64,000 bases of DNA from Desulfopila sp. IMCC35008 (GCF_010646885.2 NZ_CP050700.1:3684501-3748500), one strand, 5' to 3'; positions 19,187-27,908 are shown, counted from the first letter of the stretch. The notes: generated by a model from the letters alone, not told the origin. Numbers and translations are program-made.

Positions 19187-20236
19187 ATGCTCTTTCTGCT
19201 GTTACCAAAAGATGAGCTTAGCACTCTTTTCGAGCTTGTTTCCTATAACGCTGTCATTGGACCAACTCAAAGAGCCATATCGCCTTCCGGTACTACTATA
19301 TACGGGTATGAATTTCTTTATGATTTTGCTGACCTTGTATTGGACCATACAATGACCGCTCATTCGGCAAAAGAACACTTCCTGCCTCACATACAGACCG
19401 TAGCCAGGTACACACTGAACGGACCGACCTGGGAGAAAAAGTCAGACCACCACAATGCGGCTCCAACCGTCTTTTTCGGCATGCATGCCTGCGACATCAA
19501 TGCGCTCAACAAACTCGACCGGGTGCTGCTCGACACAGCCTACCCCGATCCAGAGTATACTGTCAGGCGTCGAAACACATTCATCATAGGTATCGACTGT
19601 GTGCCACAACCTCACTGTTTTTGCCGGTCATTGGGCTGCGATACCGTTCAGCACGGCTATGATATGTTCCTCACAGATATAGGGGACGACTATTTCTGTG
19701 AAGTAAACAGCTCTAAGGCCTATGAGGTATTGAGAGGAGTTCGGACCAGGGAACCAGATAACCACGCTAATGCCCAATTTATGAATGCCTCTGCCGTCCG
19801 CAGGAAGAGTTTTGAGAACGAGGTTGATACGACCGATCTCATCCGGATTCTTGACCTGGAATTTGAGGCAAAAGCTTGGATAGAATGGGGAAAACGCTGC
19901 CTTTCCTGTGGAACTTGTGCCAATGTCTGTCCGACTTGCTACTGTTATGGGGCAGAACATGAGATCGACCTCGACCTGAAAAGCGCACGTAAGAAGAAAC
20001 GTCTATACTCCTGCAATATAGTCGACTTTGCAGAAGTCTCCGGCGGTTTCAATTTCCGACCTGAGAGTCATGTTCGGTTGAAATACCGATACTATCACAA
20101 ACATCGTGGATTTGTTGAAGCGTATGAGGAACCACTATGTGTCGGCTGCGGCCGGTGTGGCAGAGCCTGCCTGGCCGGCATCACTGTTCCCGAGGTTATA
20201 GCCAGCATCCGTGAGGAGGCGGCAGTCGATGGATAA
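19187..20236 (+). CDS. hydB: Group 3 [NiFe] hydrogenase beta subunit (HydB-like, 4Fe-4S)
   Basis: The 349-residue protein matches the beta subunit of cytoplasmic sulfhydrogenase-type enzymes, related to anaerobic sulfite reductase subunit A. It carries GMHACDINALNKLD (about residues 98-111), CFCRSLGCD (about 145), and two C-terminal cluster motifs, CLSCGTCANVCPTCYC (about 239) and CVGCGRCGRAC (about 322). It would conduct electrons between the flavin subunit and the hydrogenase core. I started it at 19187, where GAGG lies 7 bases upstream, not at 19172. Its last eight bases overlap the start of the gamma-subunit gene. Confidence 0.88.
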   Translation: MLFLLLPKDELSTLFELVSYNAVIGPTQRAISPSGTTIYGYEFLYDFADLVLDHTMTAHSAKEHFLPHIQTVARYTLNGPTWEKKSDHHNAAPTVFFGMHACDINALNKLDRVLLDTAYPDPEYTVRRRNTFIIGIDCVPQPHCFCRSLGCDTVQHGYDMFLTDIGDDYFCEVNSSKAYEVLRGVRTREPDNHANAQFMNASAVRRKSFENEVDTTDLIRILDLEFEAKAWIEWGKRCLSCGTCANVCPTCYCYGAEHEIDLDLKSARKKKRLYSCNIVDFAEVSGGFNFRPESHVRLKYRYYHKHRGFVEAYEEPLCVGCGRCGRACLAGITVPEVIASIREEAAVDG

Positions 20237-21131
20237 GCTTTGCACCCGCGATGCTCTTCAACATGCCGATTATGGTACCTGCGCAGAAGCAGGACGTGAG
20301 CGGACCGAACCATGGATCAGGGCGGAAATCACATCTGTTTATTCACTCACGGAAACCGAAAAACTTTATCGCTTGAAACTGCTCGGCGAGGATGCCCGTG
20401 AGCGTTTTTCATTCAAACCAGGTCAGTTCCTGATGCTTGAGGTTCCAGGCATCGGGCAGGCGCCATTTTCCATAGCCTCAAGCCCCTCCATCAACGGGCA
20501 TCTGGAACTCTGCATCAGGAAAGCCGGAGCCCTCACCTCGTTTCTCGCAAGGGTCAGCAGAGGGCTGCAAGTTGGCGTCAGCGGCCCCTTTGGCACGTCA
20601 TTTCCGGTTAAGGCCATGCAGGGGGCTGACATCCTTTTCATTGCCGGCGGCCTGGGAATCGTACCGCTTAGGTCCGCCCTGCTGGCAGTACTGGAAAACA
20701 GAAACCATTATGGTTCCGTCGATTTTCTCTATGGTGCAAAAACTCCCGCTTCACTCCTTTTTGCAGGCGATCATGACAGCTGGAGAAGGAGCGACGCTAC
20801 TCTACGGTTCATTGTTGATCATCCCGGTGACAACTGGTCGGGTCCGGTTGGCATTATTACCGAACTCCTGGAAAATCTTCTCACCCCTGCTCGCCCACTC
20901 GAGGTAAATACCTTCGCTATTGTCTGTGGCCCCCCGGTGATGTTTACCGCAATCTGTGACAGGCTGACGGCTGCAGGTTTGCCGATGCACCACATGTTCG
21001 TCTCACTTGAACGGCGGATGCATTGTGGCCAGGGGAAATGCTGCCGGTGCAGTATCGGTTCGACATATACCTGCCTTGACGGTCCGGTCTTTGACTACTG
21101 GTCGGTCATGAACCTCAAGGAGGCTATCTGA
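20229..21131 (+). CDS. hydG: Group 3 hydrogenase gamma subunit (FAD/NAD(P)-binding, HydG-like)
   Basis: The 300-residue protein is a ferredoxin-NADP reductase-type flavoprotein. FSFKPGQFLMLEVPG (about residues 61-75) and APFSIASSP bind FAD, FIAGGLGIVPLRSAL (about 138-152) binds NAD(P), and CGQGKCCRCSIG ending in YTC (about 264-280) is the four-cysteine 2Fe-2S site of the dihydroorotate dehydrogenase electron-transfer type, with one extra Cys. It exchanges electrons between NAD(P)H and the beta subunit. Starting ATG overlaps the TAA of the previous gene (ATGGATAA), and GGAGG lies 9 bases upstream. Confidence 0.9.
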   Translation: MDKLCTRDALQHADYGTCAEAGRERTEPWIRAEITSVYSLTETEKLYRLKLLGEDARERFSFKPGQFLMLEVPGIGQAPFSIASSPSINGHLELCIRKAGALTSFLARVSRGLQVGVSGPFGTSFPVKAMQGADILFIAGGLGIVPLRSALLAVLENRNHYGSVDFLYGAKTPASLLFAGDHDSWRRSDATLRFIVDHPGDNWSGPVGIITELLENLLTPARPLEVNTFAIVCGPPVMFTAICDRLTAAGLPMHHMFVSLERRMHCGQGKCCRCSIGSTYTCLDGPVFDYWSVMNLKEAI

Positions 21132-21952
21132 TGAATGACGAGCTGACCTATCTGGAGGTGTCAGTTTCCCGGCCAAGAGTGGGTTTTTTTGAACTAGCCT
21201 CTTGTGAGGGATGCCAGCTTCAACTACTCAACAATGAGGATAAACTGCTCGATTTCCTCAACCTGTTGGAGATCGTAGAATTTCGAGAGGCCATGAGCGA
21301 ACCTTCAGGCGACTATCAGATTGCTTTTGTGGAAGGGAGCGTCAGTACCAGAGAGGATATCGAACATCTTCAAACAATCCGGGAAAAAGCAGCTACTCTC
21401 GTCGCTTTTGGGAGCTGCAGCTGTTTCGGGGGCGTCAATCAGTTGCGTAACCGGTTTATGAATCGGGACTGGCCCTATCAGCAGGTCTATGGGACCGGGA
21501 CACTACCAATATCGCCGCTGCCTGAAGTTCTTCCATTATCCGCCGTGGTTCAGGTCGATGTGGAGATTTATGGCTGCCCGGTCAACAAGGACGAGGTAGA
21601 AAGAATTATTACCGATCTTGTAGTCGGGAAACCGGTCAGACACCCAAAATATCCAGTCTGTATGGAATGTACGGCTCATGGTTACGTGTGTCTTTTCGAT
21701 CTTGATGAAGTCTGCCTCGGACCAGTAACCCGAGGAGGATGCGATGCCTGGTGCCCGGCCGGCGGCACAGGCTGCTATGGATGCCGCGGTCCGGCAGAGG
21801 TTACGAATCTCGAACAGTTGCTCACGAGTGTACTGGAAAAGGGAATCCCAGTCGAAACGTTGCTCGATCGACTTGAATGTTTCGGTGGATTTCATAAATG
21901 GGCCGATCGGCTGCGCAGGGAAAACCATTTTCCCGATACCAGCCAGGAGTGA
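21131..21952 (+). CDS. hydD: Group 3 hydrogenase delta (small) subunit
   Basis: The 273-residue protein is a [NiFe] hydrogenase small subunit. CEGCQLQLL (about residues 25-33), GSCSCFGG (about 96) and YGCPVNKDEVE (about 145) supply the four ligands of the proximal 4Fe-4S cluster. The C-terminal half has nine more cysteines (CMECTAHGYVC, CDAWCPAGGTGCYGC) for two further clusters. No Tat signal is present, so the enzyme is cytoplasmic. Start ATG overlaps the gamma-subunit stop by one base (TGATG). Confidence 0.92.
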   Translation: MNDELTYLEVSVSRPRVGFFELASCEGCQLQLLNNEDKLLDFLNLLEIVEFREAMSEPSGDYQIAFVEGSVSTREDIEHLQTIREKAATLVAFGSCSCFGGVNQLRNRFMNRDWPYQQVYGTGTLPISPLPEVLPLSAVVQVDVEIYGCPVNKDEVERIITDLVVGKPVRHPKYPVCMECTAHGYVCLFDLDEVCLGPVTRGGCDAWCPAGGTGCYGCRGPAEVTNLEQLLTSVLEKGIPVETLLDRLECFGGFHKWADRLRRENHFPDTSQE

Positions 21953-21953
21953 T

Positions 21954-23228
21954 ATGAAAAAAAACCTGGAAGTAAACATTCACCACCTGACGAGAGTCGA
22001 GGGGCACGGCAATATTAACATCAGGATACGTGGAGGCCGCGTTGAACAGGCTCTGTGGGAGGTGGTAGAGTCACCACGTTTTTTCGAGCCTATCCTGGTT
22101 GGAAAAAGCTGGGAAAACGCGCCGGTCATTACCAGCCGCATTTGTGGCATCTGCTCTATCGGTCATACGCTGGCGAGTATCCGTGCGATCGAACAGGCTT
22201 TCGGATATCAGCCCCCGAAGCAGACCCGTCAACTCCGGCTGCTGCTCAAGCATATGGAAACCCTGCAAAGCCATATCCTGCATATTTTTTTTCTGGCGGC
22301 CCCGGATTTTCTGGACTGTAACAGCATCCTGCCGCTGAGCTCCACCAGGCCTGAAGTAGTCGACCTTGCAACCCGTTTGAAAAAACTCGCCAATGATGGT
22401 GCCGACCTGATAGGAGGGAGAAGGCTCCATCCCACCAGGGCGGTTGCTGGCGGATTTACCATGTTGCCGACAAAAGAAGCGGTGGAAACCCTGCTGCGTC
22501 GTCTGGAACTCGCCTTAAGGGACCTCATGACTGCAGCAGATATAGTAGCCTCATTCTCCTTTCCGGACTTTCAGAGAGAAACCGAGTATGTCTCGTTACA
22601 GGGCGAGTACGACTACCCCTTTATTGGTGGCTCGCTTATATCTTCGGATGGTATGCGGAAAAAAGAGGAACAGTACCTGGAAATGACCAATGAATATCAG
22701 GTACGGCAGTCAACTTCCCGATGGAGCAGGCTGTCACGAGCTTCCTTTGCGGTTGGGGCACTTGCCAGGCTAAACAACAATGGCAGGTTTCTTCATCCGC
22801 TTGCCGGAAAACTGGCAAAGCGTCTCAATCTACTGCCGACCTGCAGCAACCCATTTCTTAATACGGCTGCTCAACTGGTTGAATGTATTCATGTAGTGGA
22901 GGATTCACGCATTATCATCGACCGGCTTCTTGGGCAGCCCTGGCAGACACCGCGCGTCCAAATAGAAGCAAGGGAGGCAAGAGGAGTAGGAGCGGTGGAG
23001 GTTCCCAGAGGGATTCTGTACCATATGTATGCTTTTGATGCCCATGGCCGGATCACCAAGGCCGATTGTGTCATTCCCACAAGCCAGAATCACGGCAACA
23101 TACAGCTTGATCTAGAACAATTAGCAGCGGATTCTGCCAGAGCAGGACTCGCGGACAAGGTAATTGAGAAGCTCGCATCCATGCTCATCCGGGCCTATGA
23201 TCCGTGTATCTCCTGCTCTGTCCATTAA
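21954..23228 (+). CDS. hydA: Group 3 hydrogenase alpha (large, NiFe) subunit
   Basis: The 424-residue protein holds the Ni-Fe site: RICGICSIGH (about residues 60-69) is the N-terminal L1 motif and DPCISCSVH is the C-terminal L2 motif. HHLTRVEGHG at the N-terminus is also characteristic. The order beta-gamma-delta-alpha is that of the Pyrococcus sulfhydrogenase genes hydBGDA. I placed the start at 21954, where AGGAG lies 5 bases upstream; the frame continues upstream inside the small-subunit gene. Oddly, the stop codon follows the L2 His directly, so there is no C-terminal extension for a maturation protease to remove. The likely reaction is NAD(P)-coupled H2 evolution or uptake. Confidence 0.93.
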   Translation: MKKNLEVNIHHLTRVEGHGNINIRIRGGRVEQALWEVVESPRFFEPILVGKSWENAPVITSRICGICSIGHTLASIRAIEQAFGYQPPKQTRQLRLLLKHMETLQSHILHIFFLAAPDFLDCNSILPLSSTRPEVVDLATRLKKLANDGADLIGGRRLHPTRAVAGGFTMLPTKEAVETLLRRLELALRDLMTAADIVASFSFPDFQRETEYVSLQGEYDYPFIGGSLISSDGMRKKEEQYLEMTNEYQVRQSTSRWSRLSRASFAVGALARLNNNGRFLHPLAGKLAKRLNLLPTCSNPFLNTAAQLVECIHVVEDSRIIIDRLLGQPWQTPRVQIEAREARGVGAVEVPRGILYHMYAFDAHGRITKADCVIPTSQNHGNIQLDLEQLAADSARAGLADKVIEKLASMLIRAYDPCISCSVH

Positions 23229-23281
23229 CCATTACCTACAGGAAAATAACTTCAAAAAAGCAACCATGACGGAGGTGAACT

Positions 23282-23548
23282 ATGGAGATGAAGGGAGAAC
23301 TTTCCAAACTTGTCGAAAAGCTGAAAACAGAGCGGGACGAAATGAAACTGAAGATGCATCTCGCCTCAATGGAGGCCAAAGGTGAGTTTGAAGAAGCAGA
23401 GAAGAAATGGGATCAGTTAAAGTCAAAAGCCTCGGGAATTACAGACGAGACGATCGAAACCTCTGACGAATACATTGCCAAGGCCAAGATAATTGGTGAG
23501 GAGCTGAAAGAAACCTATCAGCGCATTGCCAAGCGGTTATCTGAGTAG
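23282..23548 (+). CDS. Small coiled-coil protein, 88 aa
   Basis: The 88-residue protein is highly charged, with long runs of Lys and Glu in a heptad-like spacing, so it is probably a helical coiled coil. It has no Cys, no signal peptide and no membrane segment. CGGAGG lies 7 bases before the ATG. It follows hydA by 53 bases on the same strand and could be cotranscribed with the hydrogenase. I do not recognise a specific family and give no function. Confidence 0.75.
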   Translation: MEMKGELSKLVEKLKTERDEMKLKMHLASMEAKGEFEEAEKKWDQLKSKASGITDETIETSDEYIAKAKIIGEELKETYQRIAKRLSE

Positions 23549-23978
23549 ATACTTGAAACGTGATGTAGATAATCGGTGATATACCACTCCAGATGCCAGG
23601 AAACCGTTGGTAGATTTCCGTGTATTACCAATTTTCCACATATCATTTTCATAAACATCGTTTAACCGAAGGCAACGGGATTTGGGTGGTGGAAGCACCT
23701 TAAGTTACCGGAAAAGACAGAGCTGTTTATATTCGAATGGCAATGCTGAGACCAGAGCTCAGTTGCTGAAATAATTAGTCAGGAAATACGATGTAACCTT
23801 TCTCGCATTTGCACGTCTATTTCTATATATGGTCTCAGAGATTATGAGATCAGAGAAAAAGCCAAATCTGCCGGAAGACAGAGACGGAAAGCTACGGGTC
23901 TCAATAGATAACCAAGCCGCCTCAGGAGATGGTAGTTCGACTGTTTTTTATACTAATTCTGATAAAAAGGAGGGGGAA
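23549..23978. other. Intergenic region, start of accessory island
   Basis: About 430 bp. An open plus-strand frame from 23829 leads into the lipoprotein gene, but the first 50 codons lack a signal peptide and are not supported. I see no clear promoter or terminator. Confidence 0.5.
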
Positions 23979-24428
23979 ATGAAACAAGATAAATATTGTT
24001 ATTACATAGCAATAACCACCATCTTGGGTTTTGTGTTATTTTTGTCTTCTTGTGCAAAGAGTAGTAAAACAGAGTACCTTGAAAATATGGGTAACGGCAT
24101 TTGTCGCCAATATCCTTCAGGGTTAATGTGGCAAGTTGAGAAAAGTCAAAAGTTCTCAAGTTATAAAGATGCTAATCAATATGTGCAGTCACTCAATTTA
24201 GGAGGATATGATGATTGGCGGATGCCTACTCCAGATGAATGTCTTAAAATGTCGACACTGATTCAGATGAAAAAGAGTGATTGCCCTATGGAAACAGGTG
24301 GAAACCATTGGGTTAAAAAAACGTACAATACTGAAGCTGGACAATGGGAAAGTAATGTCTATTGTGATGGGCCGGAATTTCGATGGATTAAAGATAAAAA
24401 AGGAACAGTTAAAGCTGTACGTCCCTGA
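23979..24428 (+). CDS. DUF1566 (Lcl-type) lipoprotein
   Basis: The 149-residue protein begins with a lipoprotein signal (MKQDKYCYYIAITTILGFVL followed by FLSSC, Cys about 25). The mature part has GLMWQVEKSQKF and LNLGGYDDWRMPTPDEC (about residues 73-89), the hallmark of the DUF1566 domain, a fold seen in secreted and surface proteins and often associated with variable lectin-like proteins. I started it at 23979, preceded by AAGGAGGGGG. The domain's usual closing Trp-Ser segment is shortened, so the protein may be a minimal version. It is more AT-rich than its neighbours. Confidence 0.72.
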   Translation: MKQDKYCYYIAITTILGFVLFLSSCAKSSKTEYLENMGNGICRQYPSGLMWQVEKSQKFSSYKDANQYVQSLNLGGYDDWRMPTPDECLKMSTLIQMKKSDCPMETGGNHWVKKTYNTEAGQWESNVYCDGPEFRWIKDKKGTVKAVRP

Positions 24429-24494
24429 TAAGAGTTTCAATCCTAAAATCGGATTAGCTGGAATAATTACATCTCAAATATCAAATCTAAACTC

Positions 24495-24548
24495 TTAAGG
24501 CCATTGAACGCAGTCTACTCAGTGGCCTTAATTATGTTGCACAACATA
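24495..24548. other. Two consecutive hairpins after the lipoprotein gene
   Basis: TTAAGGCCA (24495-24503) pairs perfectly with TGGCCTTAA (24523-24531); right after it TATGTTG pairs with CAACATA around a CA (24533-24548). The first could serve as a terminator. The tandem layout directly before repeat B may also mark a recombination boundary. Confidence 0.5.
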
Positions 24549-24557
24549 GCATATAAA

Positions 24558-24630
24558 TAGTTTCCATCCTAAAATTTGGTGTTTCGAAGTCTACGCTTAT
24601 CTGGTCCATATCGAGGCAGGTGAAAAATTT
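24558..24630. repeat. Dispersed repeat B, copy 2 (73 bp)
   Basis: Matches 14011-14083 at 63 of 73 positions without gaps. It lies between the hairpins at 24495-24548 and the integron-like core site at 24665. The minus strand carries the related peptide frame (KFFTCLDMDQISVDFETPNF). Confidence 0.7.
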
Positions 24631-24664
24631 AACCGACGTAAAAATCAAGCGGCTGATTTGCGGC

Positions 24665-24671
24665 GTTGGGC
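24665..24671 (+). other. Possible integron core site GTTGGGC
   Basis: GTTGGGC fits the integron recombination core GTTRRRY and is 34 bases upstream of the methyltransferase start, as at the 5' end of a gene cassette. Seven bases alone prove little; see 25495-25561. Confidence 0.3.
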
Positions 24672-24705
24672 GCTCAATAAAAACTATGTGATTTGAGGGA
24701 ATGAG

Positions 24706-25425
24706 ATGCCACCGAATACAGATGATCCCAAGGCAGCCCAAGCAGCATCCCCTCGCCAATGGATCAATATAGTTGTAGTGCACCTCTTCATACCACTGGT
24801 TCTCTTGGTGTGCGGAGGGGATATCGGTTGGTGGCAGGCGTGGGGCTATTCCCTGCTGATTGTTGCCGCCGGTCTGGTGGGACGCATTTGGGCGGAACAG
24901 CGGCATCCTGGATTAGTGGCCGAACGACAGAATATGAAGAAACTCCAAAGTGCGAAAGCCTGGGATAAAGTACTTGCGCCGTTGATGGCGCTGAGTGTGA
25001 GTTTCCCACTGGTCATTGTGGCCGGGCTGGATCATCGCTTTGACTGGTCACCCGTATTTCCGTTATGGCTCATCGTGCTTGGCTTTCTCTTCATCTCGCT
25101 CGGATACGCTTTCTCTGCGTGGGCATTGATAGAGAACCGCTTTTTCTCCAGCGTGGTGCGGATACAGATGGATCGAGGGCATGTGGTGTGTGATAGTGGC
25201 CCCTATCGGATTGTGCGACATCCGGGCTATGCTGGAAGCATGTTGGCACTCCCAGGTATGGTGCTGGCCTTAAGCTCGATGTGGACACTTATTCCGGTGG
25301 CGGTGGCGTTCATCATCGCAGTGATGAGAACGGTGCTGGAAGACCAGACTCTACAAGACGAGTTGCCGGGCTATCGCAACTATGCGCGACACGTGCGCTA
25401 TCGGTTGATTCCTGGGATATACTGA
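24706..25425 (+). CDS. Isoprenylcysteine carboxyl methyltransferase-like membrane protein
   Basis: The 239-residue protein has about five hydrophobic helices (residues 14-34, 38-58, 86-106, 112-134 and 180-205). The stretch DSGPYRIVRHPGYAGS (about residues 164-179) and the later EDQTLQDELPGYRNYARHVR (about 207-226) are the SAM-binding and catalytic signature of the ICMT/PEMT membrane methyltransferase group. In bacteria such proteins methylate isoprenoids, lipids or unknown targets. GAGGG lies 6 bases upstream of the ATG. It stands between a GTTGGGC core site and an attC-like structure, as a gene cassette would. Confidence 0.82.
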   Translation: MPPNTDDPKAAQAASPRQWINIVVVHLFIPLVLLVCGGDIGWWQAWGYSLLIVAAGLVGRIWAEQRHPGLVAERQNMKKLQSAKAWDKVLAPLMALSVSFPLVIVAGLDHRFDWSPVFPLWLIVLGFLFISLGYAFSAWALIENRFFSSVVRIQMDRGHVVCDSGPYRIVRHPGYAGSMLALPGMVLALSSMWTLIPVAVAFIIAVMRTVLEDQTLQDELPGYRNYARHVRYRLIPGIY

Positions 25426-25494
25426 GAGACCTGAGTCGTGAGTCGTGAGTGTACCAAATCAGAGATAGAGGTCCAGCTGAGAAAATTGCGCGCC

Positions 25495-25577
25495 GCCTAA
25501 CACGGGCGTTCAAGTGAACCCAATGCCGGTGTGTCGCTCACGCTCCTGCCTTGGTTCACTTACCGCCAACTTTGCAG
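25495..25577 (+). repeat. attC-like recombination site (degenerate)
   Basis: GCCTAAC (25495-25501) fits the R'' box RYYYAAC. It is followed by CAAGTGAACC (25511-25520) and its near-complete reverse complement GGTTCACTTA (25553-25562), the L''/L' arms. At the 3' end an R' box of form GTTRRRY is expected near 25570, but only AACTTTGC is seen. This is a probable integron attC with a decayed right box. No integrase gene lies in the window. Confidence 0.5.
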
Positions 25578-25669
25578 AAGCGAGATTCCGGAATGCCAGG
25601 GAGGACGAAGGTGTAATCAATCAGGGCGGGACCAATGATAAAACACTCTTAGTTATGTAACAGCAAATA

Positions 25670-26155
25670 ATGAAGCTACTGGAAGAAATTGTACTCACCA
25701 ATTCGATTGAGATCAACACGAGCCCTGAGAAGGTCTTCGGCTTCTTCCTTCAGATTGTCGATGATGCAAGCTACCAGGCCTGGCATCCAGATGACCATGT
25801 AGCGTTTCGCCTGATCAAAGGTAAGTTTTGCCAGCAGGGCTCTATCGTGTATGCCGAAGAGTACCTCCACGGAAAACTGCACAAGCTCAAGTTCCTGATC
25901 AAGGAGGTCGTGCCGAACAGGAAAATCGAATTCGTGCCCGTCTCCCGTCTCCTTCGAATCTATTTCCCCCGAAATACTTTCATTATCGAAACGCGAAATG
26001 GATCATGCGTGTTCACTGCGTCATGTGTGCTTCGCGTGGGACGCTTGGTCAAGCTGCTGGCAAGAAACAGACTTGAACAAGGGCTTTTAAGTATAAGGAA
26101 GCATATGAAGGAAGAGGGGGAGAGCATGAAGCGGATTCTTGAGAAGAGGGATTAA
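25670..26155 (+). CDS. SRPBCC-family (START/Bet v1-like) protein
   Basis: The 161-residue protein has the SRPBCC beginning NSIEINTSPEKVFGFFLQI (about residues 11-29), then WHPDDHVAFRLIKGK and the beta-strand-rich centre expected of this lipid- or ligand-binding fold. It has no signal peptide. The ATG has no clear ribosome-binding site, which is common in cassette-borne genes. It follows the attC-like site by about 90 bases. Ligand and role are unknown. Confidence 0.75.
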   Translation: MKLLEEIVLTNSIEINTSPEKVFGFFLQIVDDASYQAWHPDDHVAFRLIKGKFCQQGSIVYAEEYLHGKLHKLKFLIKEVVPNRKIEFVPVSRLLRIYFPRNTFIIETRNGSCVFTASCVLRVGRLVKLLARNRLEQGLLSIRKHMKEEGESMKRILEKRD

Positions 26156-26252
26156 CATAGTCACGCAGTCGAGGCGACGTCCTAAGAGCTACGTTTCACT
26201 GATATCACATGCTGAGAATGGTTTTCTATTAATGGTTTGACGAGTAACTTCT

Positions 26253-27908
26253 ATGGCAGATTTGACATTGAGAAAATCTATCGCTCTCGGGTCGGTTGCT
26301 ATTCTCCTGCTTATAGAATTTAGTTTTTTCGTCGACTTTTTTTATCCGTTTCGGTTTCTATGGAATCAAGGCAAACTAATCGAGTTCTCCCTGTCATTGA
26401 TGTTGTTCTTTTGGAGTCTGCTGAGCGCATTCTTACTGTTCCTTAGCGGCCGCAGTATTTTTCGCAAAATAACATTACCTTTCTTTCTGTTTTTCTTTCT
26501 TTTTAATATTGGTTGTTTCAGTATCGCAAGCGAGCCTTTAGATTTCCAGCAGGCAGTCATTATCGTGGAGAATTTTCAATGGTGGTTTTGGGCAGTGGTT
26601 GAGAATTTTGGCTTGGCTGCACTGCCTTTTGTAATACTTTTTCTTCCATTTATTATTTTCATCGAGCGGTTACCGGAACTTCTAAAATTCAATCTCCCCC
26701 CAAAGGCTTATTTCGTTCCAGTAAGCGCAGTGATACTTACCACTTTTGGCCTGCAATACAGTCATGGCTTTTCTGATCGATATCCCTCGTTTTTCAGGAT
26801 TCCGTCAATGCTGGCATTTGCCGGTCTTAGTCACATTTACGATGGTGAAAGATCTGCGGTTACGTACTCAGGTTCTTTAGATCCACAGGTTGAGAAGATT
26901 GTCCTGATGGTGGATGAAAGTATTCGTGCGGACATTCTGGGAATCAATAATTTCGAAAAAAACACCACCCCCTATCTTCTCTCTCTGGAAAGTGGAATCG
27001 TGAATTTGGGGTTAGCTGCTTCAGCTTCAAACTGCAGTGATTATTCCAACCTCATTCTCAGGACGGGGGTAAGGAAAAAGGAGATTCCAGACCACAATCA
27101 AATGACCTTAAAGAAACCTTCGATTTGGCAATTCACCAGAAAAGCTGGATTTTACAATGTTTACCTGGATGCCCAGAGTGCTGATGAATGGGCAAACTAC
27201 CAAAACTTCATGAATGAACATGAGGCGTCTTTCGTAGATGAAATCATAAGAGTTCGACAGAAAACCGCCTATGAAAGCGATGGAGTTGCTCGCGACAAAT
27301 TAATCGATCTCCTCAAGCGACCCGGTAAAACCTTTATCATGTTTAATAAATACGGAATTCATTTTCCCTACTTCAGGAGCTATCCCGAAGAGTATAATTT
27401 GTTTACCCCGACGCTTAAGCAAGGTGAGCCAATGAGTGACAGGGAAAAAGCACTAAACTCTTATATGAATGGAATACGTTGGAGTGTTGATGACTGGTTT
27501 AAAAACTTGTTCTCTGAAAGCGGATCCTTTAAGAGTTTCGTCATTGTATATACGAGTGATCACGGGCAAAATATCGTCGACGATGGAACACTTGCAACTC
27601 ACTGCAGGCCGGGGGCGAATCGATTCGAGGGTATTGTACCTATGATAATTTTCTCCAATGACGAGGCAATCTTAGAAAAGTTCAAGGTGGTTCATGTGAC
27701 CAGTTACAACAAGACAAATCATTTTCAGATATTTTCGTCGCTGCTTGGATTTGCCGGTTACAACAAGTCGTGGAGCCGAACCCATTATGGAGCATCTTTG
27801 AACGATTCACCAGGTACCTTGCCGGAATTTTTTGTAGGAGATCTCCATGGTCGTGGATCAGTCAGGCAATGGTTCTCAATATACCCGACAGAGGCTGAAA
27901 GTAATTAG
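26253..27908 (+). CDS. Membrane sulfatase/phosphotransferase of the alkaline phosphatase superfamily
   Basis: The 551-residue protein has an N-terminal membrane domain of about five helices (to residue 185) and a large periplasmic catalytic domain. VDESIRADILGINNF (about residues 226-240) supplies the first metal ligands, SASNCSDYSNLILRTG (about 255-270) holds the expected nucleophile (Ser or Thr in the family), and TSDHGQNI (about 434-441) the Asp-His metal pair. The pattern resembles EptA/OpgB-type phosphoethanolamine or phosphoglycerol transferases, so it may decorate lipopolysaccharide or another glycan. Sequence around it is AT-rich; the ATG has only a weak ribosome-binding site. Confidence 0.82.
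   Translation: MADLTLRKSIALGSVAILLLIEFSFFVDFFYPFRFLWNQGKLIEFSLSLMLFFWSLLSAFLLFLSGRSIFRKITLPFFLFFFLFNIGCFSIASEPLDFQQAVIIVENFQWWFWAVVENFGLAALPFVILFLPFIIFIERLPELLKFNLPPKAYFVPVSAVILTTFGLQYSHGFSDRYPSFFRIPSMLAFAGLSHIYDGERSAVTYSGSLDPQVEKIVLMVDESIRADILGINNFEKNTTPYLLSLESGIVNLGLAASASNCSDYSNLILRTGVRKKEIPDHNQMTLKKPSIWQFTRKAGFYNVYLDAQSADEWANYQNFMNEHEASFVDEIIRVRQKTAYESDGVARDKLIDLLKRPGKTFIMFNKYGIHFPYFRSYPEEYNLFTPTLKQGEPMSDREKALNSYMNGIRWSVDDWFKNLFSESGSFKSFVIVYTSDHGQNIVDDGTLATHCRPGANRFEGIVPMIIFSNDEAILEKFKVVHVTSYNKTNHFQIFSSLLGFAGYNKSWSRTHYGASLNDSPGTLPEFFVGDLHGRGSVRQWFSIYPTEAESN

Noticed and set aside
18760..19224. Minus-strand open frame of 154 codons in front of the hydrogenase operon
   Set aside because: It overlaps the ends of two well-supported genes, has no ribosome-binding site and its translation shows no family motif.
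24532..24906. Minus-strand open frame of 124 codons through repeat B
   Set aside because: It runs antisense into the methyltransferase gene, whose family motifs are clear; only the part within repeat B is of interest.
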